From contig OY987273.1 of the NCBI GenBank assembly GCA_963920665.1, forward strand, positions 3,288,501 to 3,352,500: DNA of 64,000 nucleotides. Reading direction: 5' to 3'. Of this stretch, positions 13,258 to 25,027 are shown one piece after another. The position numbers and the translations under genes are program-made. Under the pieces are notes generated by a model that saw only the letters and a program-made list of their open reading frames with translations, did no database searches and was not told the origin of the DNA. The number at the start of each line of letters is the position of its first letter. Position 1 is the first letter of the stretch. This DNA comes from Straminergon stramineum. Lineage: Eukaryota > Streptophyta > Bryopsida > Hypnales > Calliergonaceae.

Positions 13258-16200
13258 CGTATGTGTAGCGAGTAGTAAATACCATTTACAACACTAGAAC
13301 ATGTAAACTAACTCGAAATATCATCCTAGGGGATTCTAGACTGTTGTTGCAAGCCGAGATTACTCGTTTTACCAACTTAAGCTCTCTCTTCACCTCTTTT
13401 CTTTCTTTCCGGATTACTACCTTTTTGGATTCCAATCTAGATCCACTTTTACTTGGAATCTGGATCTGTCTCTTCACACACAAACATTGGTTTTTGGTAC
13501 CTTTGTTTTACCCTCAAAGGGTCCGCCTTTGATTGTATAGAGGGGTAGGGACTCACCACTTGTATTCCTCACACACTCTTCTCTCTCTAAACTTCACAAT
13601 ACACATTAGACCAACTGTTGCACTAGATGAAATCAGAAACACTCTCACAACGTTCCGGATGGCCAATCCGGAAGGCAGGTCACATAAAGCTGCCTCTAGA
13701 CTTTTCCACTACAACGACAGACCAACAGAAACCGAAACTGATAAAGGGATTGTAAGTCGTTTGCTAGATTGATCCTAGGGTTTGGCTGACCTTCCGGTAA
13801 GTGGTATGGGGATTTCTTCCACTAGCACTTGCTTATCTCCGCATGGAACCCTCCCTAGTATTTTGGATCCACACCCATGTCACTCCTAATTGGATTCCCA
13901 TTCCAGTGTTTTAAAGGCACTTGCTCATGACCAAAATTTCTAGCCTAGACTACGTCACAAACGTTCCTCACAAATCAAATCCAAGTCCCCTAAGATCCGG
14001 ATTCCTCCTTTCCTCCTCCTCTCTTACTTACACACACTCACAAGAGAACACTGAAAAGATGGATATACGATTGATCAAATCTTGAGGGTCCACTTGGTGG
14101 CTCAAATTAAAGAAAAGATGACCAAATACAAATTATAATGCTAGGATGGAATGAGAGGGCAACAAACCTACCCCTCACTTTAAAACTCAAAACCACCAAA
14201 GCCAAAAAGGCCAAATAGCCACCCGGAAATCCAGGTGACCAATCATAGACTTCTTGAAAAACTTGGAAAAGTCAGATCCTATAAATCCGGAACTCAGGCC
14301 CATGCTTGGAAACTTGGATTTGATTCAAAATTCAAATTCTAACTACTTTGCCTTTCGTGCCCTCTTTTGATTGCTCCTGCCTTGACTTGTTGGTGCCCGG
14401 GTGGATGACTGTGGAGTCACTCTCAGAGGTTCCTTTACCGGAGTCATCCTCAACGTTGTCCAAGTCTAGATGTTCTGGATTTCCGAAGGAGAGTATTCCC
14501 CTTCCATGTCCTCCTCCTCTTCATCTTTCGATCCGGTCCGATATTGTTCTTCCTCAGATTTCTCAATCTAAGTGATCTCCCTCTCATCTTCTTCTCCTGG
14601 AGATGTCTCATCCAAAATAATGGTGTCCCTTTCCTTCCTCGGTTGTTGCTGCAGCATGTGCTCGAAACCTTCTGGATGGGTTCGGGTCGGATTCAATAGT
14701 CCTCCGATCTCGTCTGCCAATTCACCACGGGTTTGTGGCCGAGGTGTCTAAAGTGGCTCCTTCTCAAGAAGATGGAATATTGGAACAGGTGGTGAAACCG
14801 TAATCTCCGGTGGTGCTAACTCCTATGTTGCTTCTGGTTGCTTAGTTGGCTCTCAAGCTATCTTCATACTTCCCTGAATAGTCTTCTCGAGCAGTGTCAA
14901 GAAGGGTTTTGTAGAATGTTGGAGAGTCTCCCTACGGGTTTCCGGTCTAAACGGCAGTGGCATCGATGATGTCAACTTCACTGGAGTCTCTATGTCAAAG
15001 TGGATTTCTGGAAAGTTGGAGAAATCCATAACACGGTTTGGATCAATCCGTCCTAGCAGCTGCTACATCTCCTTCAAAGTAGACTCCATTCTTGATGAAA
15101 AGTCTACCAAGATTGGGATCACCTTGGATCTAGTGAGATGTCCTTCTTTTGCAAGCCAGTTTTGCATGAGAGCAGCCTTCATGATCAAGTCTGCCGACTT
15201 GTCCACCAACCCGGATAGGTTCTTGACCAACTGCAAGGCTTCCTTCTCCCTCTACTTTGCTGCAGCCAATTCCCCTTGAGCCTTGCTCAGCCTAGCTAGA
15301 AGGTCCGTCTTCTCCTTCTCTAGGCCTTCAATCTGCTTTTCCTTCCTCTCTAGTGCTTCCGGATTTTGAAGTTTCTTCAAAGCGTCGAGTATGTCTTTCG
15401 GTTCCATCCTCAACTCCTTACTGATCCTCTTGAGCGGATCCACTAGGTTCTCATGGTACTCTTGAGCTTGTAGTACCCAGTTGAACCTGGTTTTGAAGAA
15501 TCCGGATATGCCTCCTTCTTTTGCCGGAATCTTCTCTTGAGTGGGAAGCTTTCCCTATGAAGCCGGATCAGTGGATTTCCTCCGCCTTCGATCTAGGAGC
15601 TGCTCCTCCTCTTCCAGATCTTCTTCGTCCTCAATTGGTGGTTGCTCCACCTCTACTTCCTCTGTGAGGCCATATTGTAGGATGGTGGATCCGGTATTAT
15701 ACTCTACCATTTCGGCGTCACTTAGAAGTTCTGCATGATGGTAGAGGTGGAATAGGTAAGGACCAATGGGGCTGGTCTTAGCCTTCCCAACGTTGGAGGC
15801 AAGCTTAGAGACTACTGCTCCAATCACTTTGCCCCAATTGACTGGTCTACCCTCCATAGCACCAAAGATGGTGTTGGCTACCATAATCGTAACTCGGGTA
15901 GGCTTTTCCGGATACAAGATAGGGATCAGAAATTCTAGGACTTGCTTCTACCTTGCATCTAGACAGTCGCTGATGGCATACCCTTGCTTAGAATGGGCTG
16001 CATTCATAAACTTTCCTACTGCAAACTTATCCATTCGGGAGGTTAATCTAGATCCCTTTTTGGGGAATTCGTAAACCTTGGCCTAGACCTCATCAGTCCA
16101 TGTTTCAGGTCGCCCTCTCACTGTCAACTCATATTGATTCGAGGCACCTACAATTAGCTCCTAAATCATCCTATCATTCTTTACGGTCCATGGCCTCAAG

Positions 16201-16760
16201 AACAGGCTAATACACCCTATTTCACTTAGATCATCCTCCAGGTGTGATCGCTCTCTTAGCCTTTCCGGAATGGTTGGACAAACCATCCGCCCCGTCACCA
16301 ACGGTTTCCAGATATCCCCCTCTGCCATTGCAAACTAAAGACTAGGCCGAGATCTGGACAGTTAGTAGCTCCTGAAGCAATTACTAACTCACCACTCTTT
16401 CTCTCAACTATACGTGTACAAAACAATTTTGGAAGAAAGAGGAAGAACAAATGAGAGTGGTGGGGTTAAGTACCCGTCATCTTATTGACCGTTCCTAAAG
16501 CAGACCGTTTACTCGTAACGGATCCCTATTTTCCTAGATCGGAACTCTAGACTGTAGGCTGTCGCTATCCGGGTTTCTGGAATCCGGTTTTGTCTTGGAT
16601 CCTACTACGGAACACCTGGAGCATCCTCTCAGCCTTAGGGAGATGTTTAGGCTAAGAGGATTCTAATCTTGTTTTCCTATTAGAATTTTGGAATTTTTTT
16701 GTATAATTATAAACTGTTTTACTATTAACCTAGGATATTCCAGGATTATGGCTCGTGACA
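13258..16760 (-). mobile_element. A1: ~3.5-kb element of the A/C family, coding strand minus
   Basis: The segment is collinear with A2 (50952-54466) from one end to the other and flanked by 8-bp duplications, so both ends are well defined. On the coding strand it begins TGTCACGAGCCATAATC and ends near GCTACACATACG. No long terminal repeats are visible, and the inverted similarity of the ends is limited to TGT plus a GTAGC/GTGAGC-like core. It carries a leader, one long acidic protein gene and a long 3' untranslated part. No reverse transcriptase, integrase or transposase domain is present, so it should be non-autonomous. Many CCGG sites kept in A2 appear here as CTAG, TTGG or CTGG, so A1 looks more decayed. 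Confidence 0.8.
14344..16328 (-). pseudogene. A1 gene: 'putative plant transposon protein'-like, broken
   Basis: The frame starts at an ATG at 16328 (MAEGDIWKPLVTGRM) and can be followed to about 14344. The N-terminal third has the run ILYPEKPTRVTIMVANTIFG and then GPYLFHLYHHAELL, shared with A2 and C. It resembles the 'putative plant transposon protein' domain seen in angiosperm retroelement-like ORFs; this is a family-level judgement from memory. An acidic stretch (EDEEDLEEEEQLLDRRRRK) and a coiled-coil-like segment (KQIEGLEKEKTDLLARLSKA) follow. The frame is cut by TAG codons (for example DAR*KQV where A2 has DARQRHV) and its total length is not a multiple of three, so at least one indel is also present. 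Its function is unknown. Confidence 0.65.
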
Positions 16761-16768
16761 CCACTTGT
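16761..16768. repeat. Target-site duplication, right copy (CCACTTGT) of A1
   Basis: Exact match to 13250-13257, adjoining the other end of A1. Confidence 0.8.
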
Positions 16769-16884
16769 TAGACATCGAGTGAAATTGAAGGTCAGGGGGC
16801 GCTGCGTAGCTAAAGCTTGTAGTCTGCTAGTCCCTTCACCTTCCACAACATCCAAAAATTCATATGGTGTCTGTTTTTGTATTT

Positions 16885-18399
16885 CTAGATCATTTCAACC
16901 ATTGATTCATTGAAAATTTGAGGGTAGGTGGACCAGAAAGACGCCACCTCTGGACATTTCCAAAATGCCTCTAGCAATGGCCACAAGTACCATTTCAGGT
17001 ACTCCTTGTTATCAGCCAAAGTGCGCAGCCACTTCACATAGAATGGAGTATTGATTAGGATGTTTGCCTTTGGATTGCACTCTATCCTTTCCCTCTTACT
17101 ATCCACTATAATCATGTTGGCAACTGTAAATAATGGCCATCCCTCATATACTGCATTTAAGTTCTTCCCCCAAGATGTTATATCCCCTTCCAGAAGTGCA
17201 CGTAATTGACCACCTGGTCCTAACCAACTGAATAAAGGAATGGGTTGTTTGCCACTCTTCAATGGGGGCAAGAAGGTGGGAACAACATCCTCCATGTATG
17301 CTGCATTATTGCTTCCCCCAAATGCTACTACGAAGTACTCAGAAGAACGGACTAAAAAAGGTTTCAACTAAGGTCGGAATACTACTCTCTTACACTTTGT
17401 TTTCATGCTTGGACGTATTCTACTGTTTTGATTTGTGATATTAAGCAAGCTGTAGTCCAGTAGTATTCCATATATGTTAAAAATAATTAATTTGAACCCC
17501 CTCCCACTATGACCACCTTTGTAAGCAATCAATAACTCCATGACCAACTTCCTAGGCCAGACCTCATTTGATGCGTAGTGCACAACATTTGCAGAGGTAC
17601 AAACCTTCGTGGAAGACCTCAGCAGTTGTCGGCTCTTCTTCATCGGCACTATTGCAGGCTTTGGCACTATAGTGTTGTCAGTGATGGCATCCGAGTCGAC
17701 CTCCTCAAGAATGCTTTCTTTTGGGGTCATCTTTTTAGTGGCAAGAAGAGAGACCCCAATTGGTGAAATGTTCCCTATGGCCTCCCCCACGTCCGCTCTA
17801 GCTTCATCCCCCTCCTTCTCCGTGGGGTTCAAGTACAATTTAGGGCTCTCCCTTTCCTAGACGACATCCCTTACCTTCGACTAGACGACTACCACGGGAA
17901 CTACTACCTTTGTCACCTCCTATGGCGACTTTCGAGAGGGATCCGTCACCTCTTGCGGTGACTTCTAAGTTGTCTCCGTCACCTTCTTCTCTGACTTCCC
18001 AACAAGTTCTGTAAACTCCTCAATGGCCTTCTCTACAGGCGGGGTATTCTGTTGTTGCCCTGAGCCCTCTAGAGTGGGATGGTCTTTGACCTGAGATGAC
18101 AAATTGGAGTCCTTATTGCGAGGTGGACTGGGGGTGCGATCCTTCACTGCCCAACATAGAGACGTCAAAGGTGGGCTCGTCCGACATGAGGGGACATTTG
18201 AGTCAGAGGAAAGGGTTACCTCAAACTTTTTCGTAAGCTGATTTGGGTGATGGACGTCATTGGGTGACGGCTTCTTCCTTGTATTGGCCCCCTTGCCTTT
18301 TTCCATGACCTTCGACACTATCACAAGCTTCTTCCTTGAATTTGGCAAAAGGCTAGCAGCTTCAATAAACTTCATCCCACCGGACTCTTGGTTTTCCAA
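16885..18399 (-). pseudogene. Unknown 505-codon segment of K1 cut only by TAG codons
   Basis: On the minus strand one reading frame runs from 18399 to 16885 without a shift, interrupted by five TAG codons. The first part is hydrophilic and Lys/Ser/Pro-rich (KKPSPNDVHHPN, DRTPSPPRNKDS) and includes a short internal repeat, SPQEVT then SP*EVT, which shows directly that a TAG replaced CAG. The last 160 codons look globular (FLPPLKSGKQPIPLFSWLGP, YLKWYLWPLLEAFWKCP), but I do not recognise the domain. By position it lies between the two TNPA-type domains of K1, so it is probably the middle of that gene or a captured fragment. Confidence 0.5.
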
Positions 18400-19399
18400 T
18401 GCAGACTAAGTGATTGACGAGTTGCCTTCATCATCGTGGGTGGACCTTTCCATGAAGGTGTGGAACATGCTCCTCAAATCCTCTATAGCTGCTGCCTGCA
18501 TTCTTCAAGTGGTTAGCACTTGCTTAAACTTAACATCCACATTGTTCTTCAAAGACTCCACCACTGCCCTCAAAGATGAGTCCTTTGCAGCAATAGTCTA
18601 CACCACCCAACCCAATGCTCTTAATGCATAAGTCCTTCACGTTGTAACATACTAGTCATTCTCATGGCAACTCTAGTCATAATGAAGTGTGTATATATAC
18701 AAATAGATGCAACTCCAAAACGACTTCTCTTCCACTCAAGAACGACTAAGACAAAATCGAGGCACGACTGCTATGCAACTACACATGGAGTGTAGTTGAA
18801 AAGCATCTGTGATGGAGCCAATAATGAGTTGTTTCAATGATGCAGCAAACACGACCCTCACTTAACGGTAATGTAGTTGACACCGTCTGGGGGACTTGGT
18901 CTCACCTTCCCACAAGTCGCGCTCATAGAAGTTTTCATTTCTGTATAGGATAGCAGAAGGAGACTTCGGAAATGCCAATTCCATGTCCTACCTTGGAAAA
19001 TTCCGTGGCAACAGTATAAACACCTACCTAAGCAAAATTAAGTGCAATCCCTCATACATTTAGTAGGACATTTCAGAATTCATAGGACAAATGCATGGCA
19101 AATACAAAGTGAAGCTACGATAGACACACAACTACACTCAGAATGCAGAGATCAAAAACAAGTACCCCATAACAAGGTCACTTACAATCAAACCAACTAT
19201 AATGCTTGGATTGTTGTGCAAGCCTTTCGCTATGTCCGTGGTGCTAGAACTACTGCCCGCTAATCCTTCCATCTGCAGGAATCTGAGCAAACTGAAATCA
19301 GCCCCAAGGATGAAAATCCGTGCCACCACTAATTGGATTTTATTCTTAACTGATACAATACAACAAGTGAAACTATGCAAGTACATGCAAGAGAGGGAC
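18400..19399. other. K1 non-coding DNA
   Basis: Element DNA between the unknown K1 segment and the Transposase_24-like domain. AGTCATT-type motifs appear around 18630-18700. No additional domain is seen, and the sequence probably includes an intron. Confidence 0.4.
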
Positions 19400-19870
19400 A
19401 AAACAAAGGGTCTCATTACAACCGCCTCTTTCCTTGCTCTTCCATTCCGACCAACTCGGTCGTAATTTGCCACTTTCTAATGAGTCGAAGCCATTTTCTA
19501 TGCCTTGAGCTATTGGGTGTCCGTCTTCTAGTACTCTATGAGGTGTACCCACTACTCGTCATCAACATATAGGGGGCATGCTTCTTGCCCTTTCAACCAC
19601 TTGGACTTCAATCTAGATCTCTTGGATTTCAAGTATCGTGTGATAGCTATGCGAAATCCAACCATGCTTAGTAGGTGCCCCAATTACTCAAACTCAGAGT
19701 CCAAAGCTACCCTCAGTCTCTTCAGAGCTTGTGGCGCCTACTACGTCTAGTCTACCACATTGAGGTCCAAGATCTTTGGTGTGAAGTCACGTATTCCCTA
19801 ATCCCAGGCATTCTTGCCTTGACATGCTGCATCAATGTCACCATTGTCTTGCACATAGACACGATTGGGC
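19400..19870 (-). pseudogene. Transposase_24 (PttA/En/Spm)-like domain of K1, many stops
   Basis: Reading leftwards from about 19870 the frame gives DIDAACQGKNAWD, FTPKILDLNVVD, then a helical part and finally GRNGRARKEAVV. K2 has the matching order DIDNACEGKNAWD, ILDMSLVD and GRRGRAGKEVAL at 62290-61890. The overall pattern (NAWD, helices, WEKLxxYW, terminal NGRA-type motif) suits the plant Transposase_24 family of CACTA accessory proteins. About ten in-frame stops occur here, nearly all TAG, at places where Gln would fit; one of them corresponds to the Gln of PRQWEKL in K2. The copy is dead but still in frame over most of its length. Confidence 0.6.
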
Positions 19871-22330
19871 TTTTTCCCTACAGTGGCGCATTCCAGGCTT
19901 GTGCACGCATATGTTTGGCGTCTCTTCCTCCTCTCATGCCAATCTTCACTGTCATGTGATGGTCCTATTGCGGCCTCTGACTATGAACCTGAGTAGGATG
20001 GTAGTAGTGGCAAAGGCGCTCCCCAAGTTTGTTGTGGTTGAGAGGGCTGTTGTGGCATCCATTGCCCTAGAATCCAAGACCACAAGGGGTTGTAAGCTCC
20101 CTCGGTGCACGTTGGGGCCGGTGGACCTTGCGTTAGTTGAATTGCTCTTCTGTGGAGCAGCTACGAAGGTGCCATGGCTAGAAGTCTCTTTCGTTACACC
20201 TTGTGATTAAGGAGATGCTCCTCCTCTTGCACCTCTTCCTCGCTAGAGTCCATGGCAATTTTATTATCACCTGCGCATTCCATGGCCTGAAGTTAGCGGC
20301 AAGTGCTAATCTGAGGGTTCTGGTTGAAGCTGCCCAAAACTATAATGTTCAAAATGTTGTACCCTTGGTTTAGGGTATGCTCATTCAGTGGACTAAAATT
20401 TCTTCCTATCTTTGATGGTATTGATGACCACTATGTACAATATAAGCACAAGCCAAGGGACCTTAGTGCCACTGTAAACCCTAAGCCAAAATTGAAGGAG
20501 CATGAAAACAGAGTACCTGCGGTAGCCTCCTTTCTGGTGGATTGCTTCTGAACCTGGAAACATACTATTTCTAGTTTAATCATACCTGTTGCGATGGCCT
20601 CTATATTGGACTCTATTGCCTTGGAGGAGTCATGCCCACTTGATATGTCCTGCGATCCGTCCACTCCTTCAATGCTGTGATTTCAACCATGCTTCTTGCC
20701 TCCTCCGTGTCCTCGAAGGCCCCACCGTGTGGAAACAGTGCGCTTCACTGTTGTTACTTTCTTCACAGGTTTAGGATTGTCTGGGTTCTTTGCCTTCCCT
20801 AATTCTAAATCACTGGAGTGCAAGCGCACATCACAACGCGTGAAGAAAATAAAAAATGAAGGCCTACACTTTTGAAGCTACATACACTCATCCTAATCAT
20901 TCGATAGTCTAATATACAAGAGCGAAGTCTACAAGATGGGCGCAGATGAAGTAAACTCCCACATTAGGGTTCAGGCATACATAGGCTTCCAAGAAGGTAC
21001 TCATGGTCCCCTCAAATAAGGAGTTCCACATGGCCGGCTTGTGTTTGTAGTCATCGGTCCCCTTTGACTACAACGTTGCTTTTGTGCAACTTTAGCATGA
21101 CAAATGGAGTCACGCTTAAGTCACAAGATATAGAAAACAGCTCTTGTTCAAATTCACGACAACTATACAAAACCTGAGGAACAAAATGGCGGCTGAATTT
21201 ATTGAACTAAATGAAGAAACCCTAAAGCATTGTCCCATAAGCTTCTTAGAGGAATTTTGTGGCCAATTTTTGACTACGAGTTGTGGACAACGGGTGGGAT
21301 GGAAGCTAATCGCATAAGGGAGGGGTCAGAACACACATGCTACAGAAAGTGGACCTCATAGTTACAAAAGAAGCGACTCATACGATTGAGAGAAATGACA
21401 GATGTAGTCATAAGTATGTGAGGGAATTGTAGGAGGTCAAAAATAAGTGACGGAATTGTAGAAGAGCAAGGGCAGATGTATGAAAGTATCTTACAATTGT
21501 TTTTTTGAGCGGAGTATAGGTTCGATTGCCTTGTCGACCTTAGCCTTCCTTGTGTCCCAGAAGAGCTTATACTCAGTTTTTGGGTAAGGAGGGCTCTCCG
21601 GCTCAAATTCCATGTTGCCCAATCCAAATCGATGCTACTGCCCTTGTTGCTTCTAGCACTATCTGTTGGCAGTAACTTTGTCACCGAGTAAGAGAAGTTC
21701 CTCCTCTTCCGGTCTATAGAAGTGCATTGACACATTCACCAAGCTCTCTTGAAAGCAAGAGCGATCTTGAGCGGCAGTCCTCCGCCTCTCTGCAAGAAAG
21801 CAAACTGTAGTAGACGATGTTGAAACAAGTTTGGGTTCTTCACTTATAGCTGCAACTAGAGAGTTGGGGGATATGATGACGGAAGCCCATTTTGACAACA
21901 ACTATTTAATTCCCTAATTTTAGAGGTACCCTAGATATCTGACGAAGTTGACAAGAATCGCCTCCTCTCATCTTCCTCTGATCTCGAATTCATTGCCTTT
22001 CGTAGCTTTCCAATGATTGTCTCCCGATTGATGATTAGGCCTACAGTCATAGCCTTGTACTACGTTCTTTTAGGTCTGCATTGAAATTACTAGCTTTGAA
22101 TTAGTCCTCTATCTACGGGGTAGGGAACCTCAGTGTACAACACAAGGTCCGAAACTTTGCTACAACTTAGAAAAGTCATTTACAAGTGATAACATTGATT
22201 TCATGATTGAGTCTTGACTTCCTGAAGTCATTTGTGTCTCACGTAAGGATGATGAAAACTAGTAAATGATGATTGATGTTAGTCGTGTAGAAGTCAAAGT
22301 GAAGGGCCAAGACTCGATATTTTTTTTTCA
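19871..22330. other. 5' and subterminal part of K1
   Basis: No recognised domain. Sequence at 20600-21900 has several short minus-strand frames that may be decayed exons. The part at 22150-22320 is rich in AAGTCATTT-type motifs and is probably the second subterminal region of K1. A clean terminal CACTA sequence was not found. Confidence 0.4.
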
Positions 22331-22822
22331 GTCCTTCTCCCCTTAGTTAAACACATTTCGTTTAGCCAAGCTTCGTAGATGTCTTTGGGTGCCACATCTC
22401 TAATCCAATTACTGCTTTCTATGGACTTGAATGAATCTGATGTGAAAATTATTTGGAATCACGGACACCACATGCGATTTCATAGGACTTCTTAGCACTT
22501 TCTTAATCATGTGTCATGAACGAATAAGTACTGAGAGGAGCTCTAGGTCACATATTGGATACAAGATGACTTGTATGAGCATTCAGACGTTGTTGATGGC
22601 CTACCTTCATGTATTCATTCATATTCACTATGCGTTAGGTTTTCTTAAGACTTGAACTTCATTTTGTCCTCACCCTAGAATATACAATTGGGAGTTCCTT
22701 TCTAAGATTTTTGTGGGTGGTCTAGATGTGTGGACAAGTAAGAGAAAGTCCACTACCTCTTTCGTGCAGTTCAAATACAAGAAGCAACGAGTATCGGACT
22801 TTTAAGAACACCAAACATGTAG
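22331..22822. other. Unassigned spacer left of element C
   Basis: About 490 bp without a recognised gene or repeat, lying between the presumed end of K1 and the left target duplication of C. Confidence 0.4.
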
Positions 22823-22827
22823 ATAGC
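22823..22827. repeat. Probable target-site duplication ATAGC, left copy of C
   Basis: ATAGC precedes TGTGGCAACG at 22828 and is repeated at 26196-26200 directly after GCTACGACA. Five bases can match by chance, so support comes mainly from similarity of the ends to those of A2. Confidence 0.55.
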
Positions 22828-23090
22828 TGTGGCAACGTGAAACTCTATTTTTTTTGGTTTTACCTTGTAATCCTAACCGGAAAGCTAGATTGGGGTATCC
22901 GGATTTTGTTAAAGAGCCATAAGGAGCGGAAATAGAAGAGGAGAATGAGATAGTGGAAAGATCTACTCAATCCGGTTTTTAAAGAAATACAGATAGGAGC
23001 AGATCTTTGACCGGATAGGGTATGAACTGGATATCAGGAAGGAACCGGATCCAGATTAGGTCAGGCTGAGGTGGCAGGGGGTCTAGGAAG

Positions 23091-23098
23091 TATATAAG
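23091..23098 (+). promoter_or_regulatory. TATA box of element C
   Basis: TATATAAG lies about 260 bp before the first ATG of the C gene (23351). It is followed by a GC-richer leader containing CT-rich segments. Position and sequence fit a plant RNA polymerase II core promoter inside the element. Confidence 0.6.
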
Positions 23099-23350
23099 GG
23101 CTGGACTGGCCAGTTGCACCTCTTTTGCATTTGTTGTTTTCAGCGCTCTCAAGCTCCTCGCGTCTGTCAGTTTTGGCTTTCCGTGTTAGTCTTAGTGTTT
23201 AGGTGTTTTCTACGAGAGTTAGAGTGAGAGTATCCTAGCTTGGTTTCCGGTTGAGATCGGAGAGTGAAAGAAAGGAACGGGATATGCGGCTAGTAGAGAG
23301 AAAGTGAGGTAGGATCGGAAAGGGAATCCTCCGAGCTCACATCCGTGTCC

Positions 23351-25027
23351 ATGCCGCAGCTCAGGAGAACTAGAGGCCAGGCTAGCTCATCATCAGCAAT
23401 AGAGGTCAAACTCCGGAAAATAGTTCCGGTTGTCCCTCTTTCAGAGGACACTAGAGCAGAACTCATGGATGATTTAAACTCCATGGGATGTATAGGGTTT
23501 GCAACATAGCCCTGGGGCTTCAAAGAGGAAGTCCTAGTGAGGGAACTCTTAGGCAAAGTGTCCAATGAGTGGGATAATACTGTGAGAGTGATTCCGCACC
23601 TCTAGACGGAAGATGTCTGGAGATCGGTTTACGGTTCCCGGCCAAGAGGATTCAAGATGGCCACCCGGAAGGACGATTTCGTCCAAGGCAAGTTCGAGGG
23701 TGCAGTAAACCCCAAGGACGGATACGTCATAGAGGACTATATTGATGAGTGGAACCGCCGACTCTTATAGTTCCTCGTTCCGATCCTACATCTGGAAAAG
23801 CCAACAAGGGTAACCATTACCCTTGCAAATACTATTTTCGGCGCCGTGAAAGGGGACTGGAAAGTCGACTGGGCCCAGATCATTTCCGATCTGGTGATCC
23901 AATTAGTCAATAGAGTTGGAAAGAGTAGGGCAACTCCAGTATGCCCATATTTAATGCACTTCTATAAGTCCCAACAACTCTTGAATGACACAAAGGACAA
24001 GGTGTGGAAGGATTAGGAAGTAGTCCTAAGATATGGGGAATCACGATCGGATGAAGAGAACAAATCTGATTCTGAACCAGGAGAGGATTGGGAGTCTGAA
24101 GAAGATGAGGCGCCAATGCCGCCGATCAAGTGCTAGAAGACTACCTCCCCCAACAAACGAGGGACGCCACTGACACAAGATACAACAACCCCGGAAGAGA
24201 GACCGGAAGTTGAGAAGACCGTATCAGAGGAAGTGGATCCCAATGATCCATTCACTTCTCTCGTAAAGATTCCGTGTGATGTCAGATTGGATTGGGAGCT
24301 GAAGAGAAGAATCTTGGATATGATCGGGAAGTTGGTTGGAGCGCCACCGGATCTAGATCTACCAGAGAAGATGGCAAGCTCCATCTGTGATCCGGTCAAG
24401 ATCCGGAAATAGGAAGAGGAGATCTGTAGGCTTCAAGAGGAGGTGGATCGTGTGAAGGCTAAGCTCTTCATGCTAAAGGAGAATGCTGCAGCTGCTCGCA
24501 CGATGGCAGAAGAGTCTCACAAGATAGCAGAGCGGGTGAAAGCTATGTTTGGGGAAACCGGATCAGTCGTCACGAAGGCAAAGCTATTCGATGAGAAGAT
24601 GCATGAGGAGAAGAAGCTGTCCAGAACCCGGATGATCCAGATTCTCAGTGACTTCACTAAGTAAGTGGAAGCCACGATGAGAGAGGCTCGGATAGCAACT
24701 GACCGTATGGAGGAAAGTAGTCGGCTAGTGTTGGGAGCTACTTGCTCCCAAGGTATCCAACTCTCGGATCTCTCGCTATCGGATTCGTTCTTGGATGGGG
24801 CAGCACATGAGGGGAAGGATACGACCCCAAAGTTGAAGATATCAGAGCGGAAGGCGACTCAGGCCTACACGCCTGGAACCGCCATCAACTTGGATTCAAC
24901 CCCCGAACGCAAACAGGTTCCTGATCCATAGGAGGGGGAGCGGAATTGGAACCTCAACGAGATTTTTAAGGACATGGATCCGGGAGCGGGTAGTGCCACC
25001 ATTGGATCTCGAGTAGGTGACATGTAA
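23351..25027 (+). pseudogene. C gene: 559-codon frame broken by eight stops at Gln-like sites
   Basis: The frame runs from ATG at 23351 to TAA at 25025-25027 with no frameshift. It is interrupted by seven TAG codons and one TAA, each of which would read as Gln after one C-to-T reversal. The N-terminal third contains EKPTRVTITLANTIFGAVKG and CPYLMHFYKSQQLL, homologous to A1 and A2 and resembling the 'putative plant transposon protein' domain. An acidic linker (SDSEPGEDWESEEDE) follows, then a long helical, probably coiled-coil part (EEEICRLQEEVDRVKAKLFM and onward). The product may be a gag-like or DNA-binding structural protein of the element; its function is not known. The present copy cannot make it. 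Confidence 0.7.

Larger units (their letters stand above)
10860..22330 (-). mobile_element. Decayed CACTA (En/Spm) element K1 with TNPA-type gene, split by A1
   Basis: Both flanks are dense in AGTCATTT/AAGTCAT-type motifs (10900-11650 and 22150-22320), typical of CACTA subterminal regions. Between them, reading leftwards on the minus strand, lie a Transposase_24 (PttA/En/Spm)-like domain at about 19870-19400, a 505-codon unknown segment at 18399-16885 and a Transposase_23 (TNP1/EN/SPM)-like domain at 12243-11989. The same domain order is found in K2 at 58108 onward. The element is interrupted by A1 (13258-16760). I could not find clean terminal CACTA sequences, so both ends are approximate. 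Confidence 0.6.

Noticed and set aside
14992..16074. Plus-strand open frames over A1 (and the like at 52609-53790 in A2)
   Set aside because: They are antisense shadows of the minus-strand element gene.
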